Shown one piece after another: positions 25,972-34,387 of a stretch of 64,000 nt of DNA. The notes under the pieces are model-generated. The model made no database searches. It saw nothing but the letters and a program-made list of their open reading frames with translations, and was not told the origin of the DNA. The translations under genes were made by a program, and so were the position numbers. Position 1 is the stretch's first letter, and every line of letters begins with the position of its first letter. This DNA is from Flavobacterium sp. MFBS3-15 (GTDB taxonomy: Bacteria; Bacteroidota; Bacteroidia; Flavobacteriales; Flavobacteriaceae). Location: contig NZ_JAPCHV010000014.1 in assembly GCF_026107645.2 (NCBI RefSeq), positions 62,001 through 126,000 of the forward strand, written 5' to 3'.

Positions 25972-26682
25972 ATGGGAAGAGCGTTTGAATTCAGGAAAGC
26001 AAGGAAAATGAAACGTTGGTCGGCAATGGCCAAAACGTTCACAAGGATAGGCAAGGATATTGTAATGGCCGTTAAGGAAGGCGGCGGTAACCCGGAGACC
26101 AATGCACGGCTAAGGGCAGTGATCCAGAATGCCAAGGCAGCCAACATGCCGAAAGACAACGTGGAGCGTGCCATAAAGAAAGCATCCGACAAGGATACAG
26201 CCAACTTTAAGGAGGTACTTTTCGAAGGTTATGCACCGCACGGTATCGCCATCCTTATTGAAACTGCTACCGACAACAACAACCGCACTGTGGCCAACAT
26301 CCGCAGCTACTTCAACAAGTGCAACGGTACGCTGGGCACACAGGGTTCGGTAGAATTCATGTTCGACCATACCTGCAACTTCCGTATCCCTGCCGAGGGC
26401 CGCGACGTTGAGGAACTCGAGCTGGAGATGATCGACTTTGGCGTGGAGGAGATCTTCGCTGATGAGGACGGCATCGTTATGTACGCGCCATTCGAGAGCT
26501 TTGGATCAATCCAGAAAGAACTTGAAAACCGCGGCATTGAGATACTTTCTTCAGGCTTTGAGCGCATACCGCAGGTGACCAAGGAACTTACCGAAGACCA
26601 GGTAGCCGATGTGGAGAAACTGCTTGAGAAGATCGAGGAAGACGATGACGTGATGAACGTGTATCACACCATGCAGGAATAA
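25972..26682 (+). CDS. YebC/PmpR family protein
   Basis: A 236-residue protein of the TACO1/YebC family. The start MGRAFEFRKARKMKRW is the standard Bacteroidota N-terminus, and a perfect promoter upstream fixes it. Conserved stretches include IGKDIVMAVKEGGGNPETN, NMPKDNVERAIKKA and EGYAPHGIAILIE. The family was annotated as transcription regulators, but members also relieve ribosome stalling; the sequence does not tell which applies here. It is monocistronic with its own terminator. Confidence 0.95.
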   Translation: MGRAFEFRKARKMKRWSAMAKTFTRIGKDIVMAVKEGGGNPETNARLRAVIQNAKAANMPKDNVERAIKKASDKDTANFKEVLFEGYAPHGIAILIETATDNNNRTVANIRSYFNKCNGTLGTQGSVEFMFDHTCNFRIPAEGRDVEELELEMIDFGVEEIFADEDGIVMYAPFESFGSIQKELENRGIEILSSGFERIPQVTKELTEDQVADVEKLLEKIEEDDDVMNVYHTMQE

Positions 26683-26732
26683 TTTTCTATTTTTTATTTG
26701 CTATTGATTATTGGGGAAACCCACAACAATAT

Positions 26733-26758
26733 AAAGCATCCTTCGGGGTGCTTTTTTT
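26733..26758 (+). terminator. Rho-independent terminator after the YebC gene
   Basis: Stem AAAGCATCC/GGGTGCTTT with a stable TTCG tetraloop and a T run. Confidence 0.9.
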
Positions 26759-26802
26759 ATCAGAGTTATTTTGAGGTGCTGGACAGGATGGAGAAAAACC
26801 TG

Positions 26803-26810
26803 TATATTTG
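26803..26810 (+). promoter_or_regulatory. Predicted -7 box of the ABC permease gene
   Basis: TATATTTG is a full match to TAnnTTTG. It lies 18 bases before the TTG start at 26828 and shows that an earlier in-frame start would be outside the transcript. No clear -33 element at the right distance. Confidence 0.5.
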
Positions 26811-26827
26811 GGCAACAAAAGCAAACA

Positions 26828-27904
26828 TTGGTAAAATACCTTTTATATAAAACGGGTTATGCACTGCTCACGCTGTTTGGCGTGGTTACTGTCATATTCT
26901 TTCTATTCACCGTGCTTCCCGGCGACCCTGCCCGCATGATGCTGGACCAAAACGAGAATTCTGAGCAGCTGGCCATCATCAAGAAAAAATACGGGTTCGA
27001 CCAACCGGTATCCAAACAGTACCTGTACTACCTTAACGACCTCTCCCCCCTCTCCTTTCACAGCACCAACGATGGGGACTATACTTATTTGTCCGAAGGC
27101 AAGTATACTGCGGCAAAGCTGTTTACCATAGGAAGCACGACTACAGTCATTAAAGCGCCCTACCTCCGGGAAAGCTTCCAGAAAAGCGGCAAGAAGGTAA
27201 CGCAGGTGATAGGCGATACGCTCCCCAATACCATTGTGCTGGCGTTCTTTGCAATCATCATTGCCATCATAGTGGGGATATTTTTCGGCATTGTTTCGGC
27301 GTTGCATAAAGATACGTGGATAGACAGGACCATTGCACTGGTGAGTACGCTGGGCATGAGCCTACCCTCCTTTTTCGCGGCGATACTGTTCGCGTGGGTG
27401 TTCGGGTTCCTGCTGCACGAGTACACCCATATCGGCATGACCGGAAGCCTGTATGAGGTGGACGATTTTGGCGAAGGCTCGTACATTAAATGGAAGAACA
27501 TCCTCCTGCCTGCCATCGTACTGGGCATACGTCCGCTGGGTGTGGTGATACAGCTGATGCGCAACTCACTCCTGGAAGTAATGGGACAGGATTACATACG
27601 CACCGCCCGTGCCAAAGGGCTTAGCGAGGTACGCATCATCCGCAAGCACGCGCTGAAAAACGCGCTTAACCCTGTGGTTACGGCAATCTCGGGGTGGTTT
27701 GCCTCGATGCTGGCGGGCGCGGTTTTTGTAGAATACATTTTTGGGTGGAACGGCCTAGGCAAAGAGGTGGTGGAAGCCCTTAACACGCTCGACCTCCCGG
27801 TGATCATGGGGTCGGTGCTGGTGATCGCGACGACTTTTGTGGTCATCAACATTTTGGTAGACCTTATTTATGCATGGCTGGATCCTAAGATCAGGCTGGG
27901 GTAA
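26828..27904 (+). CDS. ABC transporter permease, dipeptide/oligopeptide (DppB-like) family
   Basis: A 358-residue inner-membrane protein. The likely start is TTG at 26828, which gives the family-like N-terminus (V)KYLLYKTGYALLTLFGVVT. It has the LPGDPARMM motif after the first helix, a helix bundle from about residue 130, and the EAA loop (MGQDYIRTARAKGLSEVRIIRKHALKNAL split by helices), which contacts the ATPase. A ~70-residue periplasmic insertion (about 50-125) makes it longer than DppB. No binding protein, ATPase or second permease is adjacent, so it is an orphan here; substrate unknown. Confidence 0.88.
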   Translation: MVKYLLYKTGYALLTLFGVVTVIFFLFTVLPGDPARMMLDQNENSEQLAIIKKKYGFDQPVSKQYLYYLNDLSPLSFHSTNDGDYTYLSEGKYTAAKLFTIGSTTTVIKAPYLRESFQKSGKKVTQVIGDTLPNTIVLAFFAIIIAIIVGIFFGIVSALHKDTWIDRTIALVSTLGMSLPSFFAAILFAWVFGFLLHEYTHIGMTGSLYEVDDFGEGSYIKWKNILLPAIVLGIRPLGVVIQLMRNSLLEVMGQDYIRTARAKGLSEVRIIRKHALKNALNPVVTAISGWFASMLAGAVFVEYIFGWNGLGKEVVEALNTLDLPVIMGSVLVIATTFVVINILVDLIYAWLDPKIRLG

Positions 27905-27915
27905 GAAATTACTAT

Positions 27916-29091
27916 ATGAAAAAACTGCTGCTCTCCCTTTTGCTTATTGCCTGCGTAAAGGTTGCGGGGCAGGACGCTTTTTCGCTGAAAAATAAAACGT
28001 ACACGCTTACCGATACAACAGGTAAGATAAAAGAATGCGCCCAAAAGAAGATACTTTTCATATCGGATTCCTCCTTTCTCGCAATCACTAAGTGCAAAGA
28101 GGTTGAAACACTGGGTTCGGGCAGGTATATCGTCAATAAGAAAGGCATTACCCTGAACTTTGAAAATACCGTTGTTGTAAAGAACATGGATCCAAAACTG
28201 GGTTACATCCTGTACACGGACTCCCTCGTACCACTAAAGACACTGGCTTTAAAAGCGGTTACCAAAAAGAAAAAGCTCCATTTTAAAAATGGAAGCCTAT
28301 ATATGGCCCCCACTGAAGGCCTGCTTGGTACACTCCTAAATCTTGAGGCCGATAACCGCCTTGTGCGCCTTGGGATGGCGAAGGACAGCAATATTGATAT
28401 ATTTGAGGACACAGATTTTTCTTCAAAATACGACAGCATCATCATACAGCGGGGCGTGGATAAGTTTAACGGAGAGGAGGCGCTCGCCTATTTTGATGAT
28501 GAAAACAAGATTATAGGGTCGTTGAACAGCGGCTATTGGGGTGGTGAAGTACACTATGCGCCCGACGGCAAATTCAAGATGTTTGTATTTGAAGGTGAAG
28601 CCTGCGGCGCGCATTGCGGCACTGTATTCACTACGCTGGTACAGCTTCCGTCAGGTAAAGTGCATGAAATGTGGACGTCGAAAATACAATCGCTCGAAAA
28701 GTATGATGAGGAAAAATACGCAGTCATTACCCATTCCTGGGGTGGCGGCACAACAGGAGGGCATGTGCTTGTACTGACGCTATTCTCCGTAGATGAAGAG
28801 GGCGTAACCTACCACGACATGACACCGGGCAACGGCGATGAGGATTTCGACATCTACACCCCATGGTGGGGCTTCGACTACTTGAAAATGGATTATGACC
28901 CGGCCACCCAAAAAGTGACCTATAGCTACCTCACTTCACCAATGGATACAGAAACCCTGATGGAATACCTCCCGGAGCGCACTACCGGCCTGGCTGATAA
29001 TGAAGGATTGCTGGTATCGGGAACGCTTGTTTTGGAGGATGGGATTATAATTGAATCGGATGAAGAGTACATGATTGTGGAACTGGAGTAG
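27916..29091 (+). CDS. Exported protein of unknown function
   Basis: A 391-residue protein with a signal peptide (MKKLLLSLLLIACVKVAGQ). It contains an acidic, beta-rich region with Gly-rich HSWGGGTTGGHVLVL and WWGFDYLKMDYDP, and a Cys pair CGAHCG. I do not recognise the family. It starts 12 bases after the ABC permease on the same strand, so cotranscription is likely; whether the two work together is unknown. Confidence 0.7.
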   Translation: MKKLLLSLLLIACVKVAGQDAFSLKNKTYTLTDTTGKIKECAQKKILFISDSSFLAITKCKEVETLGSGRYIVNKKGITLNFENTVVVKNMDPKLGYILYTDSLVPLKTLALKAVTKKKKLHFKNGSLYMAPTEGLLGTLLNLEADNRLVRLGMAKDSNIDIFEDTDFSSKYDSIIIQRGVDKFNGEEALAYFDDENKIIGSLNSGYWGGEVHYAPDGKFKMFVFEGEACGAHCGTVFTTLVQLPSGKVHEMWTSKIQSLEKYDEEKYAVITHSWGGGTTGGHVLVLTLFSVDEEGVTYHDMTPGNGDEDFDIYTPWWGFDYLKMDYDPATQKVTYSYLTSPMDTETLMEYLPERTTGLADNEGLLVSGTLVLEDGIIIESDEEYMIVELE

Positions 29092-29112
29092 TTCTTACCC
29101 TCTAAATTTCAT

Positions 29113-29120
29113 TATATTTG
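29113..29120 (+). promoter_or_regulatory. Predicted -7 box upstream of the STM3941-like gene
   Basis: TATATTTG matches TAnnTTTG. An in-frame TTG at 29118 lies inside it, so translation should start at the ATG at 29139. Confidence 0.5.
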
Positions 29121-29138
29121 GCAATAAACCATTATTTT

Positions 29139-29678
29139 ATGCCAATCCAACCCATTATAATTCCAATACACAAAGGGAAACTAATAAAGCTGTTGATTTT
29201 TTCGGTTATTTTTATCCTTGCGGGAATTTGGATTATAACCGTTAAGCCCGGGGTTTCCGATACGTTCCTAAACAACGGATTCATAAAATATGGAGCTGCC
29301 GCTGCGGCAATCATTATGGGTATTTCGGCAATGATCTTCTTTATCATCAAAATGTCTGACGAAAAGCCCGGTTTCATAATCGACTCAAAAGGGCTGACTG
29401 ATAATGCAAGCGGTGTAAACGCAGGGTTCATTCCGTGGGAAGATATAAGGCATATCTACACCTCTCAGGTAATGAGTGAAAAATTTATAATGATTGGTGT
29501 TTCATATCCTGAAAAATATATCAACAGGCAAACGCAGTTTTTAAAGAGAAAAGCCATGAATTTTAATTACAAAGCTTACGGATCTCCCATTTCAATCACT
29601 GCAAACGGACTCAAAACAAGCCATGAAGAACTGCTTGCAACGTTGAATGAGATGTGGGGTAAGTTTAAAAACGCGTAA
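29139..29678 (+). CDS. STM3941-like small membrane protein
   Basis: A 179-residue protein with two membrane helices (about 20-38 and 53-73) followed by a cytoplasmic beta-rich domain (KPGFIIDSKGLTDNAS, GFIPWEDIRHIYTSQ), the pattern of the STM3941/YcxB-like PH-fold families. The start at 29139 (MPIQPIIIPIHKGK) is preferred because a -7 box overlaps the longer candidate. Function unknown. Confidence 0.75.
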   Translation: MPIQPIIIPIHKGKLIKLLIFSVIFILAGIWIITVKPGVSDTFLNNGFIKYGAAAAAIIMGISAMIFFIIKMSDEKPGFIIDSKGLTDNASGVNAGFIPWEDIRHIYTSQVMSEKFIMIGVSYPEKYINRQTQFLKRKAMNFNYKAYGSPISITANGLKTSHEELLATLNEMWGKFKNA

Positions 29679-29797
29679 GAATTGTAAAGATCAGTTCGTA
29701 GTTTCCTACCCTGCGACGTGGGTGCACAGGATAAAAGTAAAGGCTCCCCCGGCTTTCATTTTTTGTTTTTTGAGGTCATATTTTCGTGTGGGCACTT

Positions 29798-30517
29798 TCA
29801 ATTATTTCGTTTAAAAAGTCTTGCGAAAAGACCTTGCTTTACTTTCTTCTCAATAATCCATAAAGGTTCATCAGTTGGCCTAATAATCTTAGAATTTATA
29901 TGATGTTTTGCCCAGGAAAATCCGGTATTAGTCGGTTTATTTATAAGGTCTGCCACAATGAATAACTCAGGAAGCCCGTCTACAATACCAAAATTAAAAT
30001 TTACATCGTTTGGCTCAAGTACTCCCAAGTTTCTATCCCAAATTTCAAATACGGTTTTTTCGTGAATGATGTCAAGATGAGATTCATTACCTTTTTTCCC
30101 ATATTCGTCCACGTGCATTATGAATTCACTAAGATTTTCAGAATGCTTAATCACGACCGCAGGGTCATGACACACATAGTAGACCGAATTCCAATTCCCC
30201 AACGAATCTATGTCTAAAATCCAATAATTCCCAAAACCGTCGCCTGCAAGCTCTATTGAACGTGGAAATAAACCATCGATACCGAACACACCATAAGTGT
30301 CAAAGCGGATTTCTTCAAAACTATAGAATTCAAATCCCCTGCTAAATCGAAGCAATTGTTCAATTTCGTCAGGTAAAGTGTTATTAGGAAGTTGACTTTT
30401 AAAATTGGTTATTTCATGATCATCCATTCCACCCAGCAATTCTACCTTATACAAATCTCCATCTTCGGATTCATATCGATTACCAAGAATGGATTCTAAC
30501 TGTTTCTTTGGGGCCAT
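29798..30517 (-). CDS. SMI1/KNR4 (SUKH) domain protein
   Basis: A 239-residue soluble protein with the SUKH fold signature: LPDEIEQLLRFSRGFEF, then ELAGDGFGNYWILDI and YYVCHDPAVVI. SUKH proteins often serve as immunity proteins against secreted nuclease or deaminase toxins, but many stand alone. No toxin gene lies beside this one. Base composition is more AT-rich than the neighbours, a possible sign of transfer. The end (KQGLFARLFKRNN) is basic. Confidence 0.82.
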   Translation of the reverse strand: MAPKKQLESILGNRYESEDGDLYKVELLGGMDDHEITNFKSQLPNNTLPDEIEQLLRFSRGFEFYSFEEIRFDTYGVFGIDGLFPRSIELAGDGFGNYWILDIDSLGNWNSVYYVCHDPAVVIKHSENLSEFIMHVDEYGKKGNESHLDIIHEKTVFEIWDRNLGVLEPNDVNFNFGIVDGLPELFIVADLINKPTNTGFSWAKHHINSKIIRPTDEPLWIIEKKVKQGLFARLFKRNN

Positions 30518-30582
30518 AATAAACTATATGATAATTATTGCTAAAACATCCGAGTCAGCAACCTGAAACCTGAAACTTTAAA

Positions 30583-31608
30583 CTAAAAACTCATCTTCCC
30601 CAGCGTTTCAATCACATAATTATGCATCACCTCCTTATAATCGAGGTGAGTGACGATACGCAGTTTGTTTTTGCCTAATGATGAAATGAAAATGTTCTTC
30701 TGCTTCAGCTTTTCCATGAAAGCTTTTTCGTCGAGGTGGGGCTTCAATGAGAAAATAAGGATATTGGTCTCTACGGGCTCAACCTTATCGATATACGGCA
30801 GCTGGCTGAGCAGGTTGCCCAGCTGTTTCGCACGGCGGTGATCCTCGTCCAGGCGGCCCACATTATTTTGCAGGGCATACAGTCCTGCGGCGGCAAGGTA
30901 ACCCGCCTGGCGCATACCGCCTCCGAATATCTTACGGATGCGCATCCCCATACGGATGTGCTCCTTACTGCCTATGAGCAGCGAGCCTACCGGAGCGCCC
31001 AGGCCTTTGGACAGGCAAACCGATATGGTATCGAACAGCTCCCCGAACTGCTTGGGATGCTGGCGTTTGGCTACAAGGGCATTCCACAGCCTGGCGCCGT
31101 CGAGGTGGTATTTAAGGTTGTTGGCGCGGCATACTTCCTGTATTTCCAGCAGGGTTTGCAGGTCATAACAGGCGCCTCCGCCTTTGTTGGTCGTATTTTC
31201 GATGCATACAAGGCTTGTAAGCGGACTGTGGTAAAAGTCGGGCGGATTGATGGCATCGGCTACCTGTTGTGCAGTGATCATGCCGCGGTTGCCGTCGATA
31301 AGCCTGCTGGAGACACCGCTGTTCACCGCTACACCGCCACCTTCATAGTTGAAAATATGCGCCCACTTGTCGCAGATAAGCTCATCGCCGGGGTTGGTGT
31401 GCAGCTTTATGGCCGTTTGGTTGGCCATGGTACCTGAAGGAAAAAATAAGGCGGCTTCCATGCCGAACAGACCGGCTACGGTTTCCTCAAGCTCGTTTAC
31501 TGTCGGGTCCTGCTTAAAAACATCGTCGCCGACTTTGGCCCTGAACATCTGCTGCATCATCTCGTGGCCGGGCCGGGTTACCGTGTCGCTTACTAAATTT
31601 ATTTCCAT
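30583..31608 (-). CDS. ltaE: Low-specificity L-threonine aldolase
   Basis: A 341-residue PLP enzyme of the usual length that cleaves L-threonine or L-allo-threonine to glycine and acetaldehyde. It starts with MEINLVSDTVTRPGHEMMQ, has DDVFKQDPTVNELE, a His/Asp pair in YHLDGARLWNA and the PLP lysine in SVCLSKGLGAPVGS. The gene is divergent from prfB with about 48 bases between the starts. Glycine produced could feed the glycine cleavage system (gcvT is 9 kb away; link inferred). Confidence 0.94.
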   Translation of the reverse strand: MEINLVSDTVTRPGHEMMQQMFRAKVGDDVFKQDPTVNELEETVAGLFGMEAALFFPSGTMANQTAIKLHTNPGDELICDKWAHIFNYEGGGVAVNSGVSSRLIDGNRGMITAQQVADAINPPDFYHSPLTSLVCIENTTNKGGGACYDLQTLLEIQEVCRANNLKYHLDGARLWNALVAKRQHPKQFGELFDTISVCLSKGLGAPVGSLLIGSKEHIRMGMRIRKIFGGGMRQAGYLAAAGLYALQNNVGRLDEDHRRAKQLGNLLSQLPYIDKVEPVETNILIFSLKPHLDEKAFMEKLKQKNIFISSLGKNKLRIVTHLDYKEVMHNYVIETLGKMSF

Positions 31609-31626
31609 ATATTGAAAAGGATGCCT

Positions 31627-31634
31627 TACTTTTG
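31627..31634 (+). promoter_or_regulatory. Predicted -7 box of prfB
   Basis: TACTTTTG matches TAnnTTTG and lies 22 bases before the prfB ATG at 31657. Confidence 0.5.
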
Positions 31635-31656
31635 TATTACAAAACTACATTAATTT

Positions 31657-32758
31657 ATGACAAATACCGAACAAATTAAAGGTATTATAGAGCGCCTGGG
31701 AGCACTGAGGAGGTATCTTTGACATCGATAAGAAGATCATTGAAATAACCAACGAAGAGGAAAAAACCTTCGCGCCCGACTTTTGGAACAACGCCAAAGA
31801 AGCCGAAATCATTGTGAAAAACATCCGTTCCAAAAAGAAATGGGTGGAAGACTATGAGAAGGGCAACAACATGGCCGAAGAACTCCAGATAATCTATGAG
31901 TTCGTAAAGGAAGGCGATGCCACCGAACAGGAACTGGACGACCAGTACAAGCTGACTTTAGCCCACATTGAGAACCTGGAATTCCGCAACATGCTCTCTG
32001 ACGAAGGAGACAGCATGAGCGCCGTATTGCAGATCACTGCCGGGGCCGGCGGTACCGAAAGCTGCGACTGGGCCTCGATGCTGATGCGTATGTACATCAT
32101 GTGGGGCGAAAAGGAAGGCTACAAGGTGCGTGAGCTTAACTATCAGGCCGGGGAGGTTGCGGGCATCAAGACCGTGACACTCGAGTTTGAGGGTGATTAT
32201 TCTTTTGGCTACCTGAAGGGCGAGAACGGCGTACACCGTCTGGTGCGCATTTCACCATTCGACAGTAATGCCAAAAGGCATACCTCGTTCGCATCGGTAT
32301 ATGTTTACCCGCTCGCCGACGATACCATAGAGATCGAGATTAACCCTGCCGACATATCGTGGGAAACCATGCGCTCCAGCGGTGCAGGGGGCCAGAATGT
32401 AAACAAGGTAGAAACCGCAGTGCGCCTGCGCCACCACCCTACCGGCATCATCATAGAGAACTCTGAGACCCGCTCACAGCTGGATAACAAGACCAAGGCC
32501 ATGCAGTTGCTGAAATCGCAGCTGTATGAAATTGAGCTGAAAAAACGCCAGGCCATGCGCGACGAGATTGAGGCCAACAAGATGAAGATCGAATGGGGCT
32601 CGCAGATACGCAACTACGTGATGCATCCGTACAAACTGGTGAAGGACGTCCGTACGGCCTATGAAACCAGCGATACGGAAGGTGTGATGAACGGCGAGAT
32701 TGATGAGTTCCTCAAGGCCTACCTGATGATGATGGGTCAAAAGACAGAGGAGAATTAA
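31657..32758 (+). CDS. prfB: Peptide chain release factor 2, with programmed +1 frameshift
   Basis: RF2 recognises UGA/UAA stops and releases the peptide. The gene is in two frames: codons 1-21 (31657-31719) end in the in-frame stop TGA at 31720, and the remaining 345 codons start at GAC 31721 after skipping T31720. The product is 366 residues, the normal RF2 length. The shift site AGGAGG-TAT-CTT-TGA-C is the classical autoregulatory one: low RF2 lets the ribosome slip +1 at CUU. The stop-recognition tripeptide SPF (VRISPFDS) and the catalytic GGQ (GAGGQNVNK) are present. The bypassed UGA means this is not a pseudogene. Confidence 0.95.
31708..31723 (+). promoter_or_regulatory. prfB programmed frameshift site
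   Basis: AGGAGGTATCTTTGAC: an internal Shine-Dalgarno-like AGGAGG three bases before the slippery CTT, the UGA stop and a following C, all as in the E. coli prfB element. Other starts in this window do not use such an SD. Confidence 0.92.
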
Positions 32759-33098
32759 CATCCTTTGTTGGAGGTTTAATTTAACCGTAAAGCTCAAGAG
32801 TTTTTTTACAAAAGACACAAAGCTGCATGCTCAAGCTGATAAAGCGAAGCGTAGCTTTGTGTCTTTATTGCATACAGCAAAATGCTTCATGAATTTTATG
32901 AAAATTTGTGGGTACGTGGTAAAATAATGACCTGTTAACCCGGTTAGATAAATTACCAATGCCAATTATTGCAACCGATTTGTATTTAACCTAACTTTAA
33001 CATCGTGTATTGGAGTTATTCTTAATAAAATAATTGTAATTTAGTTTTTATTTTAACGGCCTAATTCTTAAAAGCAGCGTTCTGTATCTGAAGCAGGT
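32759..33098. repeat. Spacer with a 14-bp inverted repeat
   Basis: No gene visible. AAAGACACAAAGCT (32811-32824) pairs perfectly with AGCTTTGTGTCTTT (32853-32866); it could act as a weak terminator for prfB or be a dispersed palindrome. The rest to 33098 is AT-rich; it probably contains the promoter of the first histidine kinase, but no box fits well. Confidence 0.6.
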
Positions 33099-34322
33099 AT
33101 GAATCAAACCATCGATTATTACATCCCGGAAAATGACCAACTGAGGCTGGAAAAGCTGCAGGAGTATAGTATTCTCGACACGCATCCGGAAGATGTGTTC
33201 GACACGATAGCTTCTATGGCGCAAAAGCTGTTTGGAACTTCGGGGGCTTTTATAACCTTTGTAGACAGCGACAGGGTTTTCTTTAAGTCCAACCTTAGCA
33301 AATTGGCAGCCGTCCAGGTGAGGCGTGAAGACAGCCTCTGTTCGCGTGCGATACTGAACGATGACATATTTGTACTAAACGATACCCATAACAAGCCTGC
33401 GCTGCAGAACAACCCCTACGTTTCAGGAAAAGGCGGGATACGCTTTTATGCCGGCTCGCCGCTGAAAACTCCCGAGGGTTACAACATTGGTACGATTTGC
33501 GTAACGGATGACAAACCGCGCGAGGCATCTCCTGAACAATTGGAAATGCTGAGGACGCTCTCCAAAATGGTAATCGACAAGCTTGAAAACAGGCTGCGGT
33601 ACCGTAAATCGATAGAGTCTCAGGTAAACCTGATGAATATTACGCTTCATGACATAAAAAATCCGCTCGCTTCCATCAATCTGGCCAATGATATGCTGAA
33701 AAGCAATGGCACAGACAAGGTTAAGATGAATAATGTCATAAAAACATCAGTAAACCGCATAGAGGAAAGGCTGTCAGAACTTCTTAAGCAATCGGAACTG
33801 GAAGAGACAGACCTGCTGTTAAAGATTGAAGCATTTGACATTAATGATGTGCTTACACGGCTATTTAATAACTTCGACCTGCTTGCCCGCAGGAAAAAAC
33901 AGGCCATTGAACTGAAATACAATGAAAATTTACCGCTGATTGAGGCAGACAAGGCCAAAATATCTGATGTACTGCACAACCTCGTAAGCAATGCGATAAA
34001 ATATTCCTACCCTGATTCAAAAATCAAGATAGAAGCACGTGAGGCAGGCTATAACATCCACATTGAAGTACGCGATGAAGGCCAGGGACTGGATCGTAAC
34101 GACGTGCAGAAGCTGTTCATGAAGTTTGCACAGCTAAGCTCTAAACCTACAGGAAAAGAAACCTCAACCGGCTTGGGGCTGTCGATAGCCAAGTCATTCG
34201 TGGAACTCCATAAGGGTACCATATATGCCATGAGCCCCGGCAAAGACAGGGGGACTACATTTATTGTGTCACTCCCCATAAAATACATACCGGAACTGGA
34301 ACCCGATATTACTGCTACATAA
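33099..34322 (+). CDS. Cytoplasmic GAF-domain sensor histidine kinase (copy 1)
   Basis: A 407-residue kinase without membrane segments. A GAF domain (about 15-165; RFYAGSPLKTPEGYNIGT) is followed by a HisKA domain with the phospho-acceptor H184 in LHDIKNPLAS and a HATPase domain (N box NLVSNAIKYS, G1 DEGQGLD, G2 STGLGLSIA). It should sense a small molecule or redox state through the GAF domain and pass phosphate to an unlinked response regulator; none is adjacent. A close paralogue follows 65 bases downstream. Confidence 0.9.
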   Translation: MNQTIDYYIPENDQLRLEKLQEYSILDTHPEDVFDTIASMAQKLFGTSGAFITFVDSDRVFFKSNLSKLAAVQVRREDSLCSRAILNDDIFVLNDTHNKPALQNNPYVSGKGGIRFYAGSPLKTPEGYNIGTICVTDDKPREASPEQLEMLRTLSKMVIDKLENRLRYRKSIESQVNLMNITLHDIKNPLASINLANDMLKSNGTDKVKMNNVIKTSVNRIEERLSELLKQSELEETDLLLKIEAFDINDVLTRLFNNFDLLARRKKQAIELKYNENLPLIEADKAKISDVLHNLVSNAIKYSYPDSKIKIEAREAGYNIHIEVRDEGQGLDRNDVQKLFMKFAQLSSKPTGKETSTGLGLSIAKSFVELHKGTIYAMSPGKDRGTTFIVSLPIKYIPELEPDITAT

Positions 34323-34387
34323 GCGCCCGACCCTATCATTGCAGACCCGTCAAGCCAACCTATTACTAAAAAGAAACCAATATAACG

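Noticed and set aside
31657..31722. prfB as a frameshifted pseudogene, or a start at 31814
   Set aside because: The stop is a programmed frameshift site with all classical parts, and the full-length product has normal RF2 length and motifs.
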